Origin: Rhizobiaceae bacterium
GTDB lineage: Bacteria > Pseudomonadota > Alphaproteobacteria > Rhizobiales > Rhizobiaceae
Reading direction: 5' to 3'
Assembly: GCA_913776675.1 (NCBI GenBank)
Contig: CAJYRE010000512.1
Location: 1-13,259, forward strand
DNA length: 13,259 bases
Positions within the stretch are counted from its first letter, which is position 1; every line of letters starts with the position of its first letter. Both the position numbers and the translations under genes were made by a program. Positions 1 through 8,774 of the stretch are shown in pieces. The notes under the pieces are model-generated. The model made no database searches. It was given only the letters and a program-made list of their open reading frames with translations, and had not been told where the DNA came from.

Positions 1-1
1 G

Positions 2-292
2 GTGATGGAGTGGCGTCTGATGAATGTCATTATGCGACCTGCCATGGGCTTGTCCTGGATTCTGGGGCTTTATCTGGCTTTGTCCGTGTTTCATTTTGAA
101 GGAGCGTGGCTGCATGCCAAAATCGCGGCGGTTTTCGCATTGACTTTGACCAACGAATATTTTGGCCACGCCGCCAAAGCCTTTGCCCGCGGCGATTATG
201 TGAAAACCCCCCGCTTTTGGCGGGCCATGAATGAAATCCCCACAGTGCTGATGATCGTGATTGTCATTCTGGTGGTGGTAAAACCCTTTTAA
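2..292 (+). CDS. hemJ: HemJ protoporphyrinogen IX oxidase, C-terminal part (5' end outside window)
   Basis: HemJ is a small heme-containing inner-membrane protein that oxidises protoporphyrinogen IX to protoporphyrin IX, the penultimate step of heme synthesis in many alphaproteobacteria. The 96 visible residues match the family's C-terminal part. There are hydrophobic segments around residues 11-31 and 40-50. A conserved [12 protein letters not shown] block leads into a final membrane helix ending ILVVVKPF, the family's characteristic terminus. Family members are usually about 140 residues or longer, and the frame is open to the window edge, so the N-terminus is cut off; the GTG/ATG at the edge is unlikely to be the start. 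The gene stops at TAA 290-292 and rho follows after about 190 bases, a neighbourhood common in Rhizobiales. Assignment is by remembered family sequence and context. Confidence 0.88.
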   Translation: MMEWRLMNVIMRPAMGLSWILGLYLALSVFHFEGAWLHAKIAAVFALTLTNEYFGHAAKAFARGDYVKTPRFWRAMNEIPTVLMIVIVILVVVKPF

Positions 293-321
293 TTGAGGGG
301 CTGAGGCTTCAAACTCACAAT
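293..321 (+). promoter_or_regulatory. Possible sigma70-type promoter for rho
   Basis: TTGAGG (293-298) and CACAAT (316-321) are separated by 17 bases. Each hexamer matches four of six consensus positions. It sits directly after the hemJ stop and would give rho a leader of roughly 160 bases. The match is weak and rests on position and spacing only; rho could also be read from upstream heme genes. Confidence 0.25.
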
Positions 322-370
322 ATTTGCTCGGAAAATGCTGTCTCCCCTTGCGGCGCAGTGATGGATTGGC

Positions 371-470
371 TATTTTCGCCACACAATTCTTCAAGGCATG
401 CACATATCCCGTCCTTATCGGTTTTCCCGGTAGTACCGAATTTCTCCGCACGCCCTTCCCCAAACACATG
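371..470 (+). promoter_or_regulatory. C-rich, G-poor leader of rho (candidate rut/autoregulatory region)
   Basis: I counted 35 C and 14 G in these 100 bases, with runs such as CGCCCTTCCCC near 451-461. Rho loads on unstructured C-rich, G-poor RNA, and rho is known in other bacteria to be controlled by Rho-dependent termination in its own leader. The stretch lies just before the rho start at 487 and has no strong hairpin that I can see. The link to autoregulation is inference from composition and position. Confidence 0.4.
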
Positions 471-486
471 GATTATGGTCCCCTTC

Positions 487-1752
<1,266 letters not shown>

Positions 1753-1760
1753 TCAAGGAA

Positions 1761-1776
1761 CGGCTTTTCGAAGCCG
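1761..1776 (+). terminator. Short TTCG-loop hairpin after rho
   Basis: CGGCTT and AAGCCG form a perfect 6-bp stem closed by a TTCG tetraloop, starting eight bases after the rho stop. The downstream sequence is T-rich but not a pure T run (GATTCTTATTTTAT). It could be a weak first terminator or a 3'-end stabilising hairpin ahead of the stronger one at 1797. Confidence 0.45.
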
Positions 1777-1796
1777 GATTCTTATTTTATACGACA

Positions 1797-1831
1797 GGCC
1801 TCCGGTTTGAGAAAACGGGAGGCCTTTTCTT
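1797..1831 (+). terminator. Intrinsic terminator of rho
   Basis: GGCCTCC (1797-1803) pairs perfectly with GGAGGCC (1818-1824). After one G-G mismatch the stem continues with GTTT/AAAC around a GAGA loop. The tract TTTTCTT (1825-1831) follows. This is a classical Rho-independent terminator; placed here it separates rho from the mnmE gene series. Confidence 0.85.
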
Positions 1832-1842
1832 ATGATCGATGC

Positions 1843-1890
1843 CTATACCGCCTTTTGCATCGGCAACAGGTCGAGGTTGTTGCGGTATAG
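1843..1890. repeat. Inverted repeat in the mnmE leader
   Basis: CTATACCGC (1843-1851) and GCGGTATAG (1882-1890) are a perfect 9-bp inverted repeat spaced by 30 bases. A competing inner pair, GCAAC (1863-1867) with GTTGC (1879-1883), overlaps the right arm. The right arm also contains TATAGA (1886-1891), a passable -10 hexamer with only a poor -35 (GCAACA, 1863-1868). It may be an operator, an RNA structure in the mnmE leader, or a leftover repeat; nothing decides between these. Confidence 0.5.
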
Positions 1891-1895
1891 AAATC

Positions 1896-1911
1896 TGTTT
1901 CACGCGGTAGA
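1896..1911. promoter_or_regulatory. Degenerate parS-like half-site before mnmE
   Basis: TGTTTCACGCGGTAGA matches the parS consensus TGTTTCACGTGAAACA at 12 of 16 positions, with the left nine bases perfect. About half such a match would be expected by chance in a window this size under equal base use. It is listed only because it sits in line with the two better sites at 3234 and 5179. Confidence 0.25.
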
Positions 1912-1919
1912 GGGTCATT

Positions 1920-3236
1920 ATGCCAATCGATACCATTTTTGCCCTGTCCACTGGCACGCTTCCTTCTGGCGTCGCGGTTGTGCGCTTGTCGGGACCCTCT
2001 GTGCGTGAGGTTCTGCTTTCCTTGTGTGGTTCCGTTCCTGAACCACGATTTGCTTCTTTAAAGTCGATTCGGAACCGTGACGGCCTGACAATAGATAAGG
2101 GGCTGGTTCTGTTTTTCCCCGGTCCGTCGTCCTTTACGGGCGAAGATTGTGCTGAATTTCATGTGCATGGTAGCCGGGCTGTTGTTGCAGCCCTTCTTTC
2201 ATGTTTGTCGGAAGAGACAGGATGCCGATTGGCGGAGGCCGGTGAATTTTCCAGACGCGCCTTTGAAAATGGAAAACTGGATTTGTTGGAGATTGAGGGT
2301 CTGGCTGATCTTCTGGCCGCAGAAACAGAAATGCAACGTCGCCAAGCCATGCAGCAAGCCGATGGGAAAGCCACACAACTCTATAACGCCTGGCGTGAAC
2401 GGTTGATCTATTGCCGGGCAATGATTGAGGCCGATCTGGATTTTTCCGATGAAGGCGACATTCCCGGCTCTGTTGCGCCCCGTGTTTGGGAAGAGTTGAT
2501 CGCGCTGAGACAGTCAATTTTTGGAGCGAGTCTGGATGAACGCCGCGGTGAAATTATTCGGGACGGGTTTAAGATTGTGATTGCCGGACGCCCTAATGCA
2601 GGCAAGTCTAGCTTGATGAATGCATTGGCAGGGCGTGATGTGGCCATTGTTACCCATTATGCAGGAACGACCCGCGACATCATTCAATGTGATATTGATC
2701 TTGAAGGATATGTGGTTCGGCTGTATGACACCGCCGGTATTCGGGATACCGAAGAATATGTGGAGCAAGAGGGTATCCGTCGCGCTCTTCGCAAGATTGA
2801 AGAAGCCGATCTTGTCTTGCTGCTCAAGGATATAACGGAGAACGATCCGACACTTGCGGATCAAATTATTTCGGTTCCGTTCTTATCTATTGGGACAAAA
2901 GCGGATCTTGCTGCGGATTGTGATCGCTCAGAGTTTGATTTTATACTCTCCAATCATCATCCAGAGGATATTGAGCAGCTTCGGCAGATGATTGTGAAAA
3001 CGATTCGCTCCCGTATCGGATTGAGCGAATCGGTGATTCCAAGTCGACTTCGGCATATTCAGTGCCTCAGACAAGCGCTGGATTTTATCGATGGAGCCTT
3101 GGATGAGCAGGCAGGTTTGGAAATACGGGCTGATTATCTGCGAATGGCATCCGATTGCCTGGGACGGTTGATCGGTCGAGTCGATACCGAAACATTGCTG
3201 GGCAAGATTTTTTCCGAATTTTGCGTTGGAAAATGA
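1920..3236 (+). CDS. mnmE: tRNA uridine-5-carboxymethylaminomethyl modification GTPase MnmE (TrmE)
   Basis: MnmE is a tetrahydrofolate-binding, potassium-activated GTPase. With MnmG it adds the aminomethyl or carboxymethylaminomethyl group at C5 of the wobble uridine U34 in a subset of tRNAs. The product has 438 residues: an N-terminal folate-binding domain (about 1-115), a helical domain, and an inserted G domain. The G domain has P-loop GRPNAGKS (223-230), GTTRD (249-253), DTAG (270-273) and TKAD (326-329). The last takes the place of NKxD with Thr for Asn. The C-terminus CVGK (435-438) is the FC(I/V)GK motif carrying the catalytic Cys. ATG 1920 follows AGAGGG (1909-1914) at five bases and gives the expected N-terminus with IFALSTG. 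It leads the mnmE-mnmG-rsmG-parA-parB series. Confidence 0.97.
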   Translation: MPIDTIFALSTGTLPSGVAVVRLSGPSVREVLLSLCGSVPEPRFASLKSIRNRDGLTIDKGLVLFFPGPSSFTGEDCAEFHVHGSRAVVAALLSCLSEETGCRLAEAGEFSRRAFENGKLDLLEIEGLADLLAAETEMQRRQAMQQADGKATQLYNAWRERLIYCRAMIEADLDFSDEGDIPGSVAPRVWEELIALRQSIFGASLDERRGEIIRDGFKIVIAGRPNAGKSSLMNALAGRDVAIVTHYAGTTRDIIQCDIDLEGYVVRLYDTAGIRDTEEYVEQEGIRRALRKIEEADLVLLLKDITENDPTLADQIISVPFLSIGTKADLAADCDRSEFDFILSNHHPEDIEQLRQMIVKTIRSRIGLSESVIPSRLRHIQCLRQALDFIDGALDEQAGLEIRADYLRMASDCLGRLIGRVDTETLLGKIFSEFCVGK

Positions 3237-3249
3237 CTCACGTGAAACA
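3234..3249. promoter_or_regulatory. parS-like ParB binding site between mnmE and mnmG
   Basis: TGACTCACGTGAAACA matches the parS consensus TGTTTCACGTGAAACA at 14 of 16 positions; only the third and fourth bases differ. Its first three bases are the mnmE stop codon TGA. Under equal base use, a match this good is expected in a window this size well under once in a hundred, and here it lies about 1.9 kb from a perfect parS. Binding by the ParB encoded downstream is inferred. Confidence 0.7.
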
Positions 3250-3261
3250 TTGGTGGTCAAT

Positions 3262-5136
3262 ATGACTGGAACAGAACAAAAATTCGATGTGATCGTTATT
3301 GGTGGCGGACATGCTGGAACCGAAGCAGCCAGCGCTTCAGCACGTATGGGCGCGAAGACTGCGTTGGTCACCCACAAGCGCGACACGATTGGGGTGATGT
3401 CCTGTAACCCGGCGATTGGCGGTTTGGGCAAAGGCCATCTGGTGCGCGAAATTGATGCGCTCGGTGGATTGATGGGTGTCTGCGCTGACGCGGCAGGCAT
3501 TCAGTTTCGATTGTTGAATCGAAAAAAAGGTCCGGCCGTTCGCGGCCCACGCACACAGGCTGATCGCAAGCTCTATCGTGCGGCTGTGCAAGAACAGCTC
3601 TTTTCTCAGCAAAACCTTTCCATTGTTGAAGGTGATGTTTTTGATCTCACTGTAAAAGATGGCCGCGTGACTGGGGTTGTTTTGGCAGATGGGCGCAACA
3701 TTGCTGCGGGTGCTGTCATTCTGACCTCAGGCACTTTTTTGCGTGGTTTAATTCATATCGGACAAAAGAAGATTCCGGCTGGCCGCGTGGGTGAAGCGCC
3801 CTCCTTGGGATTGAGCGAAACATTAAGCCGGCTAGGTTTAAAGCTCGGTCGTCTTAAAACTGGCACGCCTGCCCGATTGGATGGACGAACCATTCGCTGG
3901 GCTGAATTGGAAATGCAGTCGGCTGACGAAGATCCGGTCCCTTTTTCCTTTATGACCGATGCTATTACCAATCCGCAAATTGATTGTGGCATCACCAGAA
4001 CCACAGATGCGACCCATAAAATTATCCGGGACAATATCCATTTGTCAGCGATGTATTCGGGACAGATTGAAGGGGTCGGACCGCGCTATTGCCCCTCTAT
4101 TGAAGACAAGATTACCCGTTTTGGCGACCGGGATGGGCATCAGGTTTTCCTGGAGCCGGAGGGTTTGGATGACCATACGGTGTATCCAAACGGCATCTCG
4201 ACCTCCTTGCCGGAAGATGTGCAGCATCTTTTTATGCGTACCCTTCCTGGATTGGAGCAGGTGACCATTTTGCAGCCAGCCTACGCCATCGAGTATGATC
4301 ATGTGGATCCACGCGAGTTGAATGTTTCCCTTGAGCTGAAAAAGCTCAAAGGCCTTTATCTCGCTGGACAGATCAACGGCACAACCGGATATGAAGAAGC
4401 AGGCGCGCAAGGTCTGGTGGCGGGCATCAATGCTGCCCGTGCTGTGGGCGACTTAAGCCCTATCGAGTTCAGCCGGTCGCAATCCTATATGGGCGTAATG
4501 ATCGATGATTTGACAAGCCGTGGTGTGGCTGAACCCTATCGTATGTTCACGTCGCGCGCGGAGTTCCGACTGTCCTTGCGGGCTGATAATGCCGATGAGC
4601 GTCTGACCCCACTCGGCATTGAGCTTGGCTGTGTGGATTCTCAGCGGACCGACAAATTTGAACGTTACCGTGCGACACTGTCTCAGGCGATCACGGATTT
4701 ACAGCAAAAAGTCGTGACGCCGAACGAAGCACAAGCAAAAGGTATTTCCATCAATCAGGATGGTCGTCGTCGGTCTGCGTTGGAACTGTTGGCCTACCCG
4801 GATATGTCCCTTGCTGACCTTTCACGGATTTGGCCTGATCTTCTCTCACTTGATCCGAAGATTGCCGAAGCTGTAGAAATTCACGCGACCTATGCCGTTT
4901 ATATGGACAGGCAGAATGCCGATATTGCGGCAACCAAGCGGGACGAGGATCGCCGGATTCCCCCAGAATTTGACTTTTCGCTGTTGTCTGGTTTGTCAAA
5001 TGAATTGAAGCAGAAGCTTGAAAAGGCCCGCCCAGTCAATCTGGCACAGGCTGCGAAATTGGATGGAATGACGCCCGCGGCTATTTCTCTTCTGATTGCT
5101 TATCTGAATAAGGAAACGGTACGTCATGCCAGTTGA
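3262..5136 (+). CDS. mnmG: tRNA uridine-5-carboxymethylaminomethyl modification enzyme MnmG (GidA)
   Basis: MnmG is the FAD- and NADH-dependent partner of MnmE in the cytoplasmic complex that modifies U34 of tRNAs. The 624-residue product has the N-terminal FAD-binding GGGHAG (14-19) and the conserved [13 protein letters not shown] (C48 onward). [15 protein letters not shown] segment and the family motif [12 protein letters not shown] follow. The second FAD-contact stretch reads [17 protein letters not shown], and a C-terminal helical domain binds MnmE and tRNA. The frame is open from a TTG at 3226, inside mnmE. I prefer the ATG at 3262, because it puts a few residues before the FAD strand as usual and has GGTGG upstream. 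The start lies 25 bases after the mnmE stop, with the parS-like site between them. The end overlaps rsmG by 11 bases, suggesting translational coupling. Confidence 0.97.
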   Translation: MTGTEQKFDVIVIGGGHAGTEAASASARMGAKTALVTHKRDTIGVMSCNPAIGGLGKGHLVREIDALGGLMGVCADAAGIQFRLLNRKKGPAVRGPRTQADRKLYRAAVQEQLFSQQNLSIVEGDVFDLTVKDGRVTGVVLADGRNIAAGAVILTSGTFLRGLIHIGQKKIPAGRVGEAPSLGLSETLSRLGLKLGRLKTGTPARLDGRTIRWAELEMQSADEDPVPFSFMTDAITNPQIDCGITRTTDATHKIIRDNIHLSAMYSGQIEGVGPRYCPSIEDKITRFGDRDGHQVFLEPEGLDDHTVYPNGISTSLPEDVQHLFMRTLPGLEQVTILQPAYAIEYDHVDPRELNVSLELKKLKGLYLAGQINGTTGYEEAGAQGLVAGINAARAVGDLSPIEFSRSQSYMGVMIDDLTSRGVAEPYRMFTSRAEFRLSLRADNADERLTPLGIELGCVDSQRTDKFERYRATLSQAITDLQQKVVTPNEAQAKGISINQDGRRRSALELLAYPDMSLADLSRIWPDLLSLDPKIAEAVEIHATYAVYMDRQNADIAATKRDEDRRIPPEFDFSLLSGLSNELKQKLEKARPVNLAQAAKLDGMTPAAISLLIAYLNKETVRHAS

Positions 5137-5776
5137 TACAATGTCGGCGAGTCTGTTGGAGGCGTTGACCGGACTGCGTGTTTCACGTGAAACACATCAA
5201 AAATTGGTTCACTTTGTTGATCTATTTGAAAAGTGGTCCAGAACGATGAATTTGGTGGCCAATTCCACGCGGGATCATGTTTGGCACCGCCATGTCGCAG
5301 ATAGCGTTCAACTGTTCAAACTTTCTCCAGAGCCAAAACATTGGATTGATTTGGGCAGCGGTGGTGGTTTTCCAGGAGTGATCACAGCCATTTTGCTGAG
5401 TGAATACGGAGAGGGTTGGGTTGATCTGGTTGAGAGCAATCACAAAAAAGCAGGTTTTTTACGCACTGCACTGATGGAAACCGAAGCCCGTGGTAAAGTT
5501 CACCCACTGAGAATTGAAGAGGCTTCCAATCGCCTTGAAACCTGCGATGCCATCTCCGCTCGGGCTCTGGCAGACCTCGATCTTTTGTTCACCTATGGAG
5601 CGCCTTGGGTAGAACGGAACAGAGCGACAAAGTTTTTCCTGCATAAAGGCCGGGATTATCAAGCCGAAATCGATAATGCGCGTGGTCGTTGGGCATTTGA
5701 TCTGGTAATACATTCCAGCGTGATCGAGAAAGACTCCGTAATCCTCGAAGTTGGCGGTCTCGCACGATCAAATTAA
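5126..5776 (+). CDS. rsmG: 16S rRNA (guanine-527-N7)-methyltransferase RsmG (GidB)
   Basis: RsmG methylates N7 of G527 in the 530 loop of 16S rRNA using S-adenosylmethionine; loss of it in other bacteria gives low-level streptomycin resistance. The 216-residue product has the family N-terminal helices with VSRET (19-23) and KWSRTMNLV (36-44). The SAM-binding loop is [10 protein letters not shown] (75-84), followed by the acidic strand end [14 protein letters not shown] and the RALADL and FLHKGRDY motifs nearer the C-terminus. ATG 5126 overlaps the mnmG stop; a second ATG at 5141 is possible, but the first gives the usual N-terminal length. Codons 18-23 are laid over a perfect parS site. parA begins 18 bases after the stop, so the gene is very probably cotranscribed with parAB. 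Confidence 0.96.
   Translation: MPVDTMSASLLEALTGLRVSRETHQKLVHFVDLFEKWSRTMNLVANSTRDHVWHRHVADSVQLFKLSPEPKHWIDLGSGGGFPGVITAILLSEYGEGWVDLVESNHKKAGFLRTALMETEARGKVHPLRIEEASNRLETCDAISARALADLDLLFTYGAPWVERNRATKFFLHKGRDYQAEIDNARGRWAFDLVIHSSVIEKDSVILEVGGLARSN
5179..5194. promoter_or_regulatory. parS centromere site inside rsmG
   Basis: TGTTTCACGTGAAACA is an exact copy of the 16-base chromosomal parS consensus. The palindrome extends one base each side, giving GTGTTTCACGTGAAACAC at 5178-5195. It encodes part of R18 and then V19-S-R-E-T23 of RsmG. ParB dimers load here and spread as CTP-dependent clamps, and ParA then moves the bound region apart. Its position 0.6 kb before parA is typical of chromosomal par loci. 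Confidence 0.96.
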
Positions 5777-5794
5777 GATCAGTCAGGTGACCCC

Positions 5795-6589
5795 ATGGCT
5801 TACGAGAAAAACCGGATCATAACCATTGCGAACCAAAAAGGCGGCGTTGGTAAAACAACAACCGCCATTAATCTGGCAACGGCATTGGCTGCTATTGGTG
5901 AGCGTGTGCTGATTGTCGACCTTGATCCTCAAGGCAATGCCAGTACAGGTTTAGGAATAGAGCGCCGCAATCGGAAACTTTCCTCCTATGACCTGCTGAT
6001 TGGCGATCATACGGTGGATGAGACGGCAGTGGAAACGGCTGTTCCCAATCTTTCTATCATCCCTTCCACCCTTGATCTTCTTGGATTGGAAATGGAAATT
6101 TCCCAAAAGGCAGACCGTGCTTTTCGATTGAAAAATGCATTGGCCTCTCAAGAAGCCTTGGCCTATTCTTATGTGCTGGTGGATTGCCCACCTTCCTTTA
6201 ACTTGCTGACAATGAATGCTATGGCTGCCGCGCATTCTGTGCTTGTGCCGTTGCAATGCGAGTTTTTTGCCCTTGAAGGACTGAGCCAATTGCTGGAAAC
6301 CATCGGCCAAGTGCGGCGTAGCTTGAATCCCACGCTGGACATTCAGGGTATTGTACTCACAATGTTTGACTCCCGAAACAATCTTGCCCAACAGGTCGTC
6401 AGTGATGTGCGCAGCCATTTGGGTGAGAAGGTTTATCACACGCTGATTCCCCGCAATGTGCGGGTGTCTGAAGCGCCGTCCTACGGCAAGCCTGCGATTT
6501 TGTACGATTTGAAGTGCGCGGGAAGTCAGGCCTATCTTCAGCTTGCTTCTGAAGTGATCCAGCGTGAGCGCCAGAGAAAAGCCGCCTGA
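5795..6589 (+). CDS. parA: Chromosome partitioning ATPase ParA
   Basis: ParA is a deviant-Walker ATPase that binds nucleoid DNA as an ATP dimer and is released by ParB-parS complexes, so pulling replicated origins apart. The 264-residue product has the deviant P-loop KGGVGKTT (15-22) with the signature lysine K15. Walker A' is VDLDPQGN (41-48), and Walker B is LVDCPP (128-133, D130). A hydrophobic amphipathic region and the RNVRVSEAPSYGKP motif lie near the C-terminus. The short N-terminus, with no helix-turn-helix domain, marks it as a chromosomal (type Ib-like) ParA rather than a plasmid repressor type. AGGTGA (5785-5790) four bases before ATG 5795 supports the start. It is probably read from the mnmE series and coupled to parB, which starts 25 bases after its stop. 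Confidence 0.97.
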   Translation: MAYEKNRIITIANQKGGVGKTTTAINLATALAAIGERVLIVDLDPQGNASTGLGIERRNRKLSSYDLLIGDHTVDETAVETAVPNLSIIPSTLDLLGLEMEISQKADRAFRLKNALASQEALAYSYVLVDCPPSFNLLTMNAMAAAHSVLVPLQCEFFALEGLSQLLETIGQVRRSLNPTLDIQGIVLTMFDSRNNLAQQVVSDVRSHLGEKVYHTLIPRNVRVSEAPSYGKPAILYDLKCAGSQAYLQLASEVIQRERQRKAA

Positions 6590-6614
6590 TCGATTTTGAC
6601 GAAAGAGGTTCGTG

Positions 6615-7496
6615 ATGAATGACGATATTTCAAAACGGCGTCTAGGACGCGGTTTGGCTGCGTTGATCGGAGAAATGGATCAGCCGATTCCGGTGGATGA
6701 AGCGCGCACCCCCGTAACCGCGGACAGAATGACACCGATTGAATTCGTATCCCGCAATCCCCGCAATCCGCGCCGTCATTTTGATGAAACCGTATTGCAG
6801 GAATTGGCTGGCTCAATTCGTCAGCATGGTATCGTGCAGCCCATCGTGGTGCGAACGATTGCGTCTGGTCGTTATGAGATTATTGCTGGTGAACGTCGTT
6901 GGCGTGCCGCCCAATTGGCGGGCTTGGTTGAAATCCCGGTCATCATTCGGGATGTGGATGATCGAACCGCTCTTGAGCTGGCTATCGTTGAAAATGTTCA
7001 GCGTGCCGATCTTAACCCGCTTGAAGAAGCTATGGGTTATGACCAGTTGATTGAAGATCACGGTTATACACAAAATGATTTGGGTGAGATTATTGGCAAG
7101 AGCCGCAGCCATGTTGCCAACAGTTTGCGTCTATTGAAATTGCCGGAACCGGTCCGGGATATGTTGGCAGATGGGTCTCTTTCGGCTGGTCATGCGCGCG
7201 CTTTGGTCTCCACATCAGATCCCACCGCTCTCGCCCGTCAGATTGTTGCCAAAGGCTTGTCTGTGCGCGATGCAGAGCGTATGGCCCAAAATGATATTCG
7301 CGGTGTTGGACAAAATCGCCAGGCCAGTGTGGCTCAGGCGAAAGACTCTGATACGATCGCTTTGGAGCGCAGTCTTACGGATCGTTTGGGACTTGATGTG
7401 TCGATCAGCCATAAGGGCAGTGGCGGTCAACTAAAAATTAACTATAAGACTCTGGAGCAATTGGAAGAAATTTGCCGGCTTCTAGAAGCGCGTTAG
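6615..7496 (+). CDS. parB: Chromosome partitioning protein ParB, CTP-dependent parS-binding clamp
   Basis: ParB binds parS, hydrolyses CTP, slides over neighbouring DNA as a clamp and stimulates ParA ATPase. The 293-residue product begins with a basic ParA-contact peptide (KRRLGRGLAALIGE, about 7-20). The CTP-binding domain has GERRWRAA at 93-100 and ENVQRADLNPLEEA at 126-139. A helix-turn-helix parS reader spans about 152-176 (YTQNDLGEIIGKSRSHVAN). A variable linker and a C-terminal dimerisation domain (about 245-293) follow. GTG 6612 and ATG 6615 are both possible starts. ATG 6615 is preferred because AAGAGG (6603-6608) lies six bases before it. The parS at 5179 and the near-match at 3234 are probable cognate sites. 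The gene ends the plus-strand series and faces holA across about 200 bases of stem-loops. Confidence 0.97.
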   Translation: MNDDISKRRLGRGLAALIGEMDQPIPVDEARTPVTADRMTPIEFVSRNPRNPRRHFDETVLQELAGSIRQHGIVQPIVVRTIASGRYEIIAGERRWRAAQLAGLVEIPVIIRDVDDRTALELAIVENVQRADLNPLEEAMGYDQLIEDHGYTQNDLGEIIGKSRSHVANSLRLLKLPEPVRDMLADGSLSAGHARALVSTSDPTALARQIVAKGLSVRDAERMAQNDIRGVGQNRQASVAQAKDSDTIALERSLTDRLGLDVSISHKGSGGQLKINYKTLEQLEEICRLLEAR

Positions 7497-7523
7497 CCTT
7501 GTCCAGTCATCGAGGACTAGGCA

Positions 7524-7571
7524 CTGCATAATTCATGAAATCGGACTCGATTTAAAAAGGAAATTATGCAG
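7524..7571. repeat. Nested inverted repeat downstream of parB
   Basis: CTGCATAATT (7524-7533) and AATTATGCAG (7562-7571) form a perfect 10-bp stem. Inside it, AAATCG (7538-7543) and CGATTT (7548-7553) form a second stem around GACT. There is no T tract after the outer arm, so it is not a standard terminator. It could protect the parAB transcript end or be a remnant of an intergenic repeat. Confidence 0.6.
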
Positions 7572-7584
7572 CAGATATAAAGCG

Positions 7585-7631
7585 CTACAGCGAACCTTTG
7601 TGCGCATATAGGGCGCACGGTGCTGTCGTAG
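7585..7631. repeat. Imperfect stem-loop resembling a Rhizobiales intergenic repeat
   Basis: The core GTGCGC (7600-7605) pairs with GCGCAC (7613-7618). Outside it, CAGC (7588-7591) pairs with GCTG (7622-7625), and CTA (7585-7587) with TAG (7629-7631), leaving TCG bulged. From memory, short palindromes with a GCGCTACAGCG flank and a GCGC core are frequent in Rhizobiales intergenic DNA; no second copy occurs in this window. The right end overlaps the terminator stem beginning at 7628. Confidence 0.45.
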
Positions 7632-7666
7632 GCAGTTCAATCAATGTTGAGCTGCCTACTTTATCT
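7628..7666 (+). terminator. Intrinsic terminator of the parAB transcript
   Basis: GTAGGCAG (7628-7635) pairs with CTGCCTAC (7652-7659). The stem is extended by TTCAA/TTGAG (one G-T pair) around a 6-base loop, giving 13 pairs followed by TTTATCT. It points along the plus strand, ahead of the convergent holA end at 7696. The opposite side lacks a T tract, so it would not serve holA. Confidence 0.75.
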
Positions 7667-7695
7667 GTTCTGCTTCGTGTAACATGATAAGAATT

Positions 7696-8736
7696 CTATC
7701 GGTTTCGCCGATTGGATTGCAGGGTGATAGCCAACAGGCTGTGGAGTGCCAGAGTATCTTCCAGTGATTGCTGCCTGCGGCTGGCCAGAATGGTTGCCTG
7801 CAACCGCTGCATTTCCTGTGTTATGGCGGCTAAAGGCCAGTTGCGCAGGGCTTTTTCAAACAAGGGTTTCCGTTTGAAATGAATTCCGCGTCCGAGTGTT
7901 TGCATCACCTGCGCGGGTTGCAGCCTTTTATCATCCATTTCACTGCGCATGACATCGAGCAGTTGAAATTGCCGCAGGCATCCCTGCAATACTAAAAACA
8001 TCGGGGTTTTGGAGGTGGAAATCTTCTGGATGGCGTGAATGAGCGCATCCGCATCGCCGGAAAGCACAGCATCCACGGCCTCATCTGTGGAAACCGCGCT
8101 GGCGTCGCCAATAATGGCTTCGACATGGCCTTCATCAACAACGTCATCATGCAGACAATACAGCAGCAATTTGGCAATTTCGTTGCGTGATGCCCGCCTG
8201 TCTCCACCAAGAGATTCGCTCAAAAGACTGCGGGCACCGGGTGTAATGCGTTTGTTGGCGCTGGCAAATTCTGAATCAATCAAAGCGTTGATGGCACGGG
8301 CATCATCCTGATAGCAGGGGATGACTGCAATATTGCGGGCAGGTTCGGCAATTTTACGGATTGCCGCTGTTTTCTTCAGATCTCCTGCTTCGAGAATCAG
8401 GATGCTATTTTCTGGCGGATCTTTGGAAAGCTGCTGCAATCCATCCACTGCGCCTTTCTCATTGGCAATTCCACGAATCCAGACCAGTCTTTGCCCGCCA
8501 AACAGACCAAGAGCGTTCATTTCATCCACAAGCCGTCCGGGATCAGCTTGCAGGTCGCTGCTATCGAGCCGGATAATGGAAAACGGATCATCCAGCGGTA
8601 CACCCGTGGATTTGGCCAGCGCAGCAGCGCGTTCGGCCACCAGGCCGACATCTGGCCCATAGATGAGAAAGAGTGTGTAGTGGCGTACGGACTTTTGCAA
8701 AAATCCGTCGAACTCGTGCGATTTGATTTCGACCAT
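7696..8736 (-). CDS. holA: DNA polymerase III delta subunit HolA
   Basis: HolA is the delta subunit of the clamp-loader complex, which opens the beta clamp and places it on primed DNA during replication. The 346-residue product begins MVEIKSHEFDGFLQ. It has the family's N-terminal IYGPDVGLV (25-33) and the LGLFGGQRLVWIR stretch (76-88), followed by the helical middle and C-terminal collar domains; delta has no working P-loop. The frame extends upstream to an ATG at 8781, but those 15 residues run into an intergenic repeat, and alphaproteobacterial HolA proteins start close to the ATG at 8736, so I use that. It lies downstream of leuS and lptE on the same strand. The gap of about 240 bases to lptE suggests looser coupling or its own promoter, though I see no convincing one. 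Confidence 0.9.
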   Translation of the reverse strand: MVEIKSHEFDGFLQKSVRHYTLFLIYGPDVGLVAERAAALAKSTGVPLDDPFSIIRLDSSDLQADPGRLVDEMNALGLFGGQRLVWIRGIANEKGAVDGLQQLSKDPPENSILILEAGDLKKTAAIRKIAEPARNIAVIPCYQDDARAINALIDSEFASANKRITPGARSLLSESLGGDRRASRNEIAKLLLYCLHDDVVDEGHVEAIIGDASAVSTDEAVDAVLSGDADALIHAIQKISTSKTPMFLVLQGCLRQFQLLDVMRSEMDDKRLQPAQVMQTLGRGIHFKRKPLFEKALRNWPLAAITQEMQRLQATILASRRQQSLEDTLALHSLLAITLQSNRRNR

Positions 8737-8774
8737 CTGCCCCGTGTCCGAATGACGAAAATGACCTGACGCTG

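Noticed and set aside
358..486. N-terminal extension of Rho from an upstream ATG in the same frame
   Set aside because: The 43 extra residues do not look like Rho, and the known alphaproteobacterial start MAEMKLQEL lies at 487.
2895..2906. TKAD in place of NKxD in the MnmE G domain
   Set aside because: Ser or Thr at this position is seen in other alphaproteobacterial MnmE proteins, so it is not clearly unusual.
3226..3261. mnmG start at TTG 3226 overlapping mnmE
   Set aside because: The ATG at 3262 gives the usual short lead into the FAD-binding strand; the added 12 residues are not family-like.
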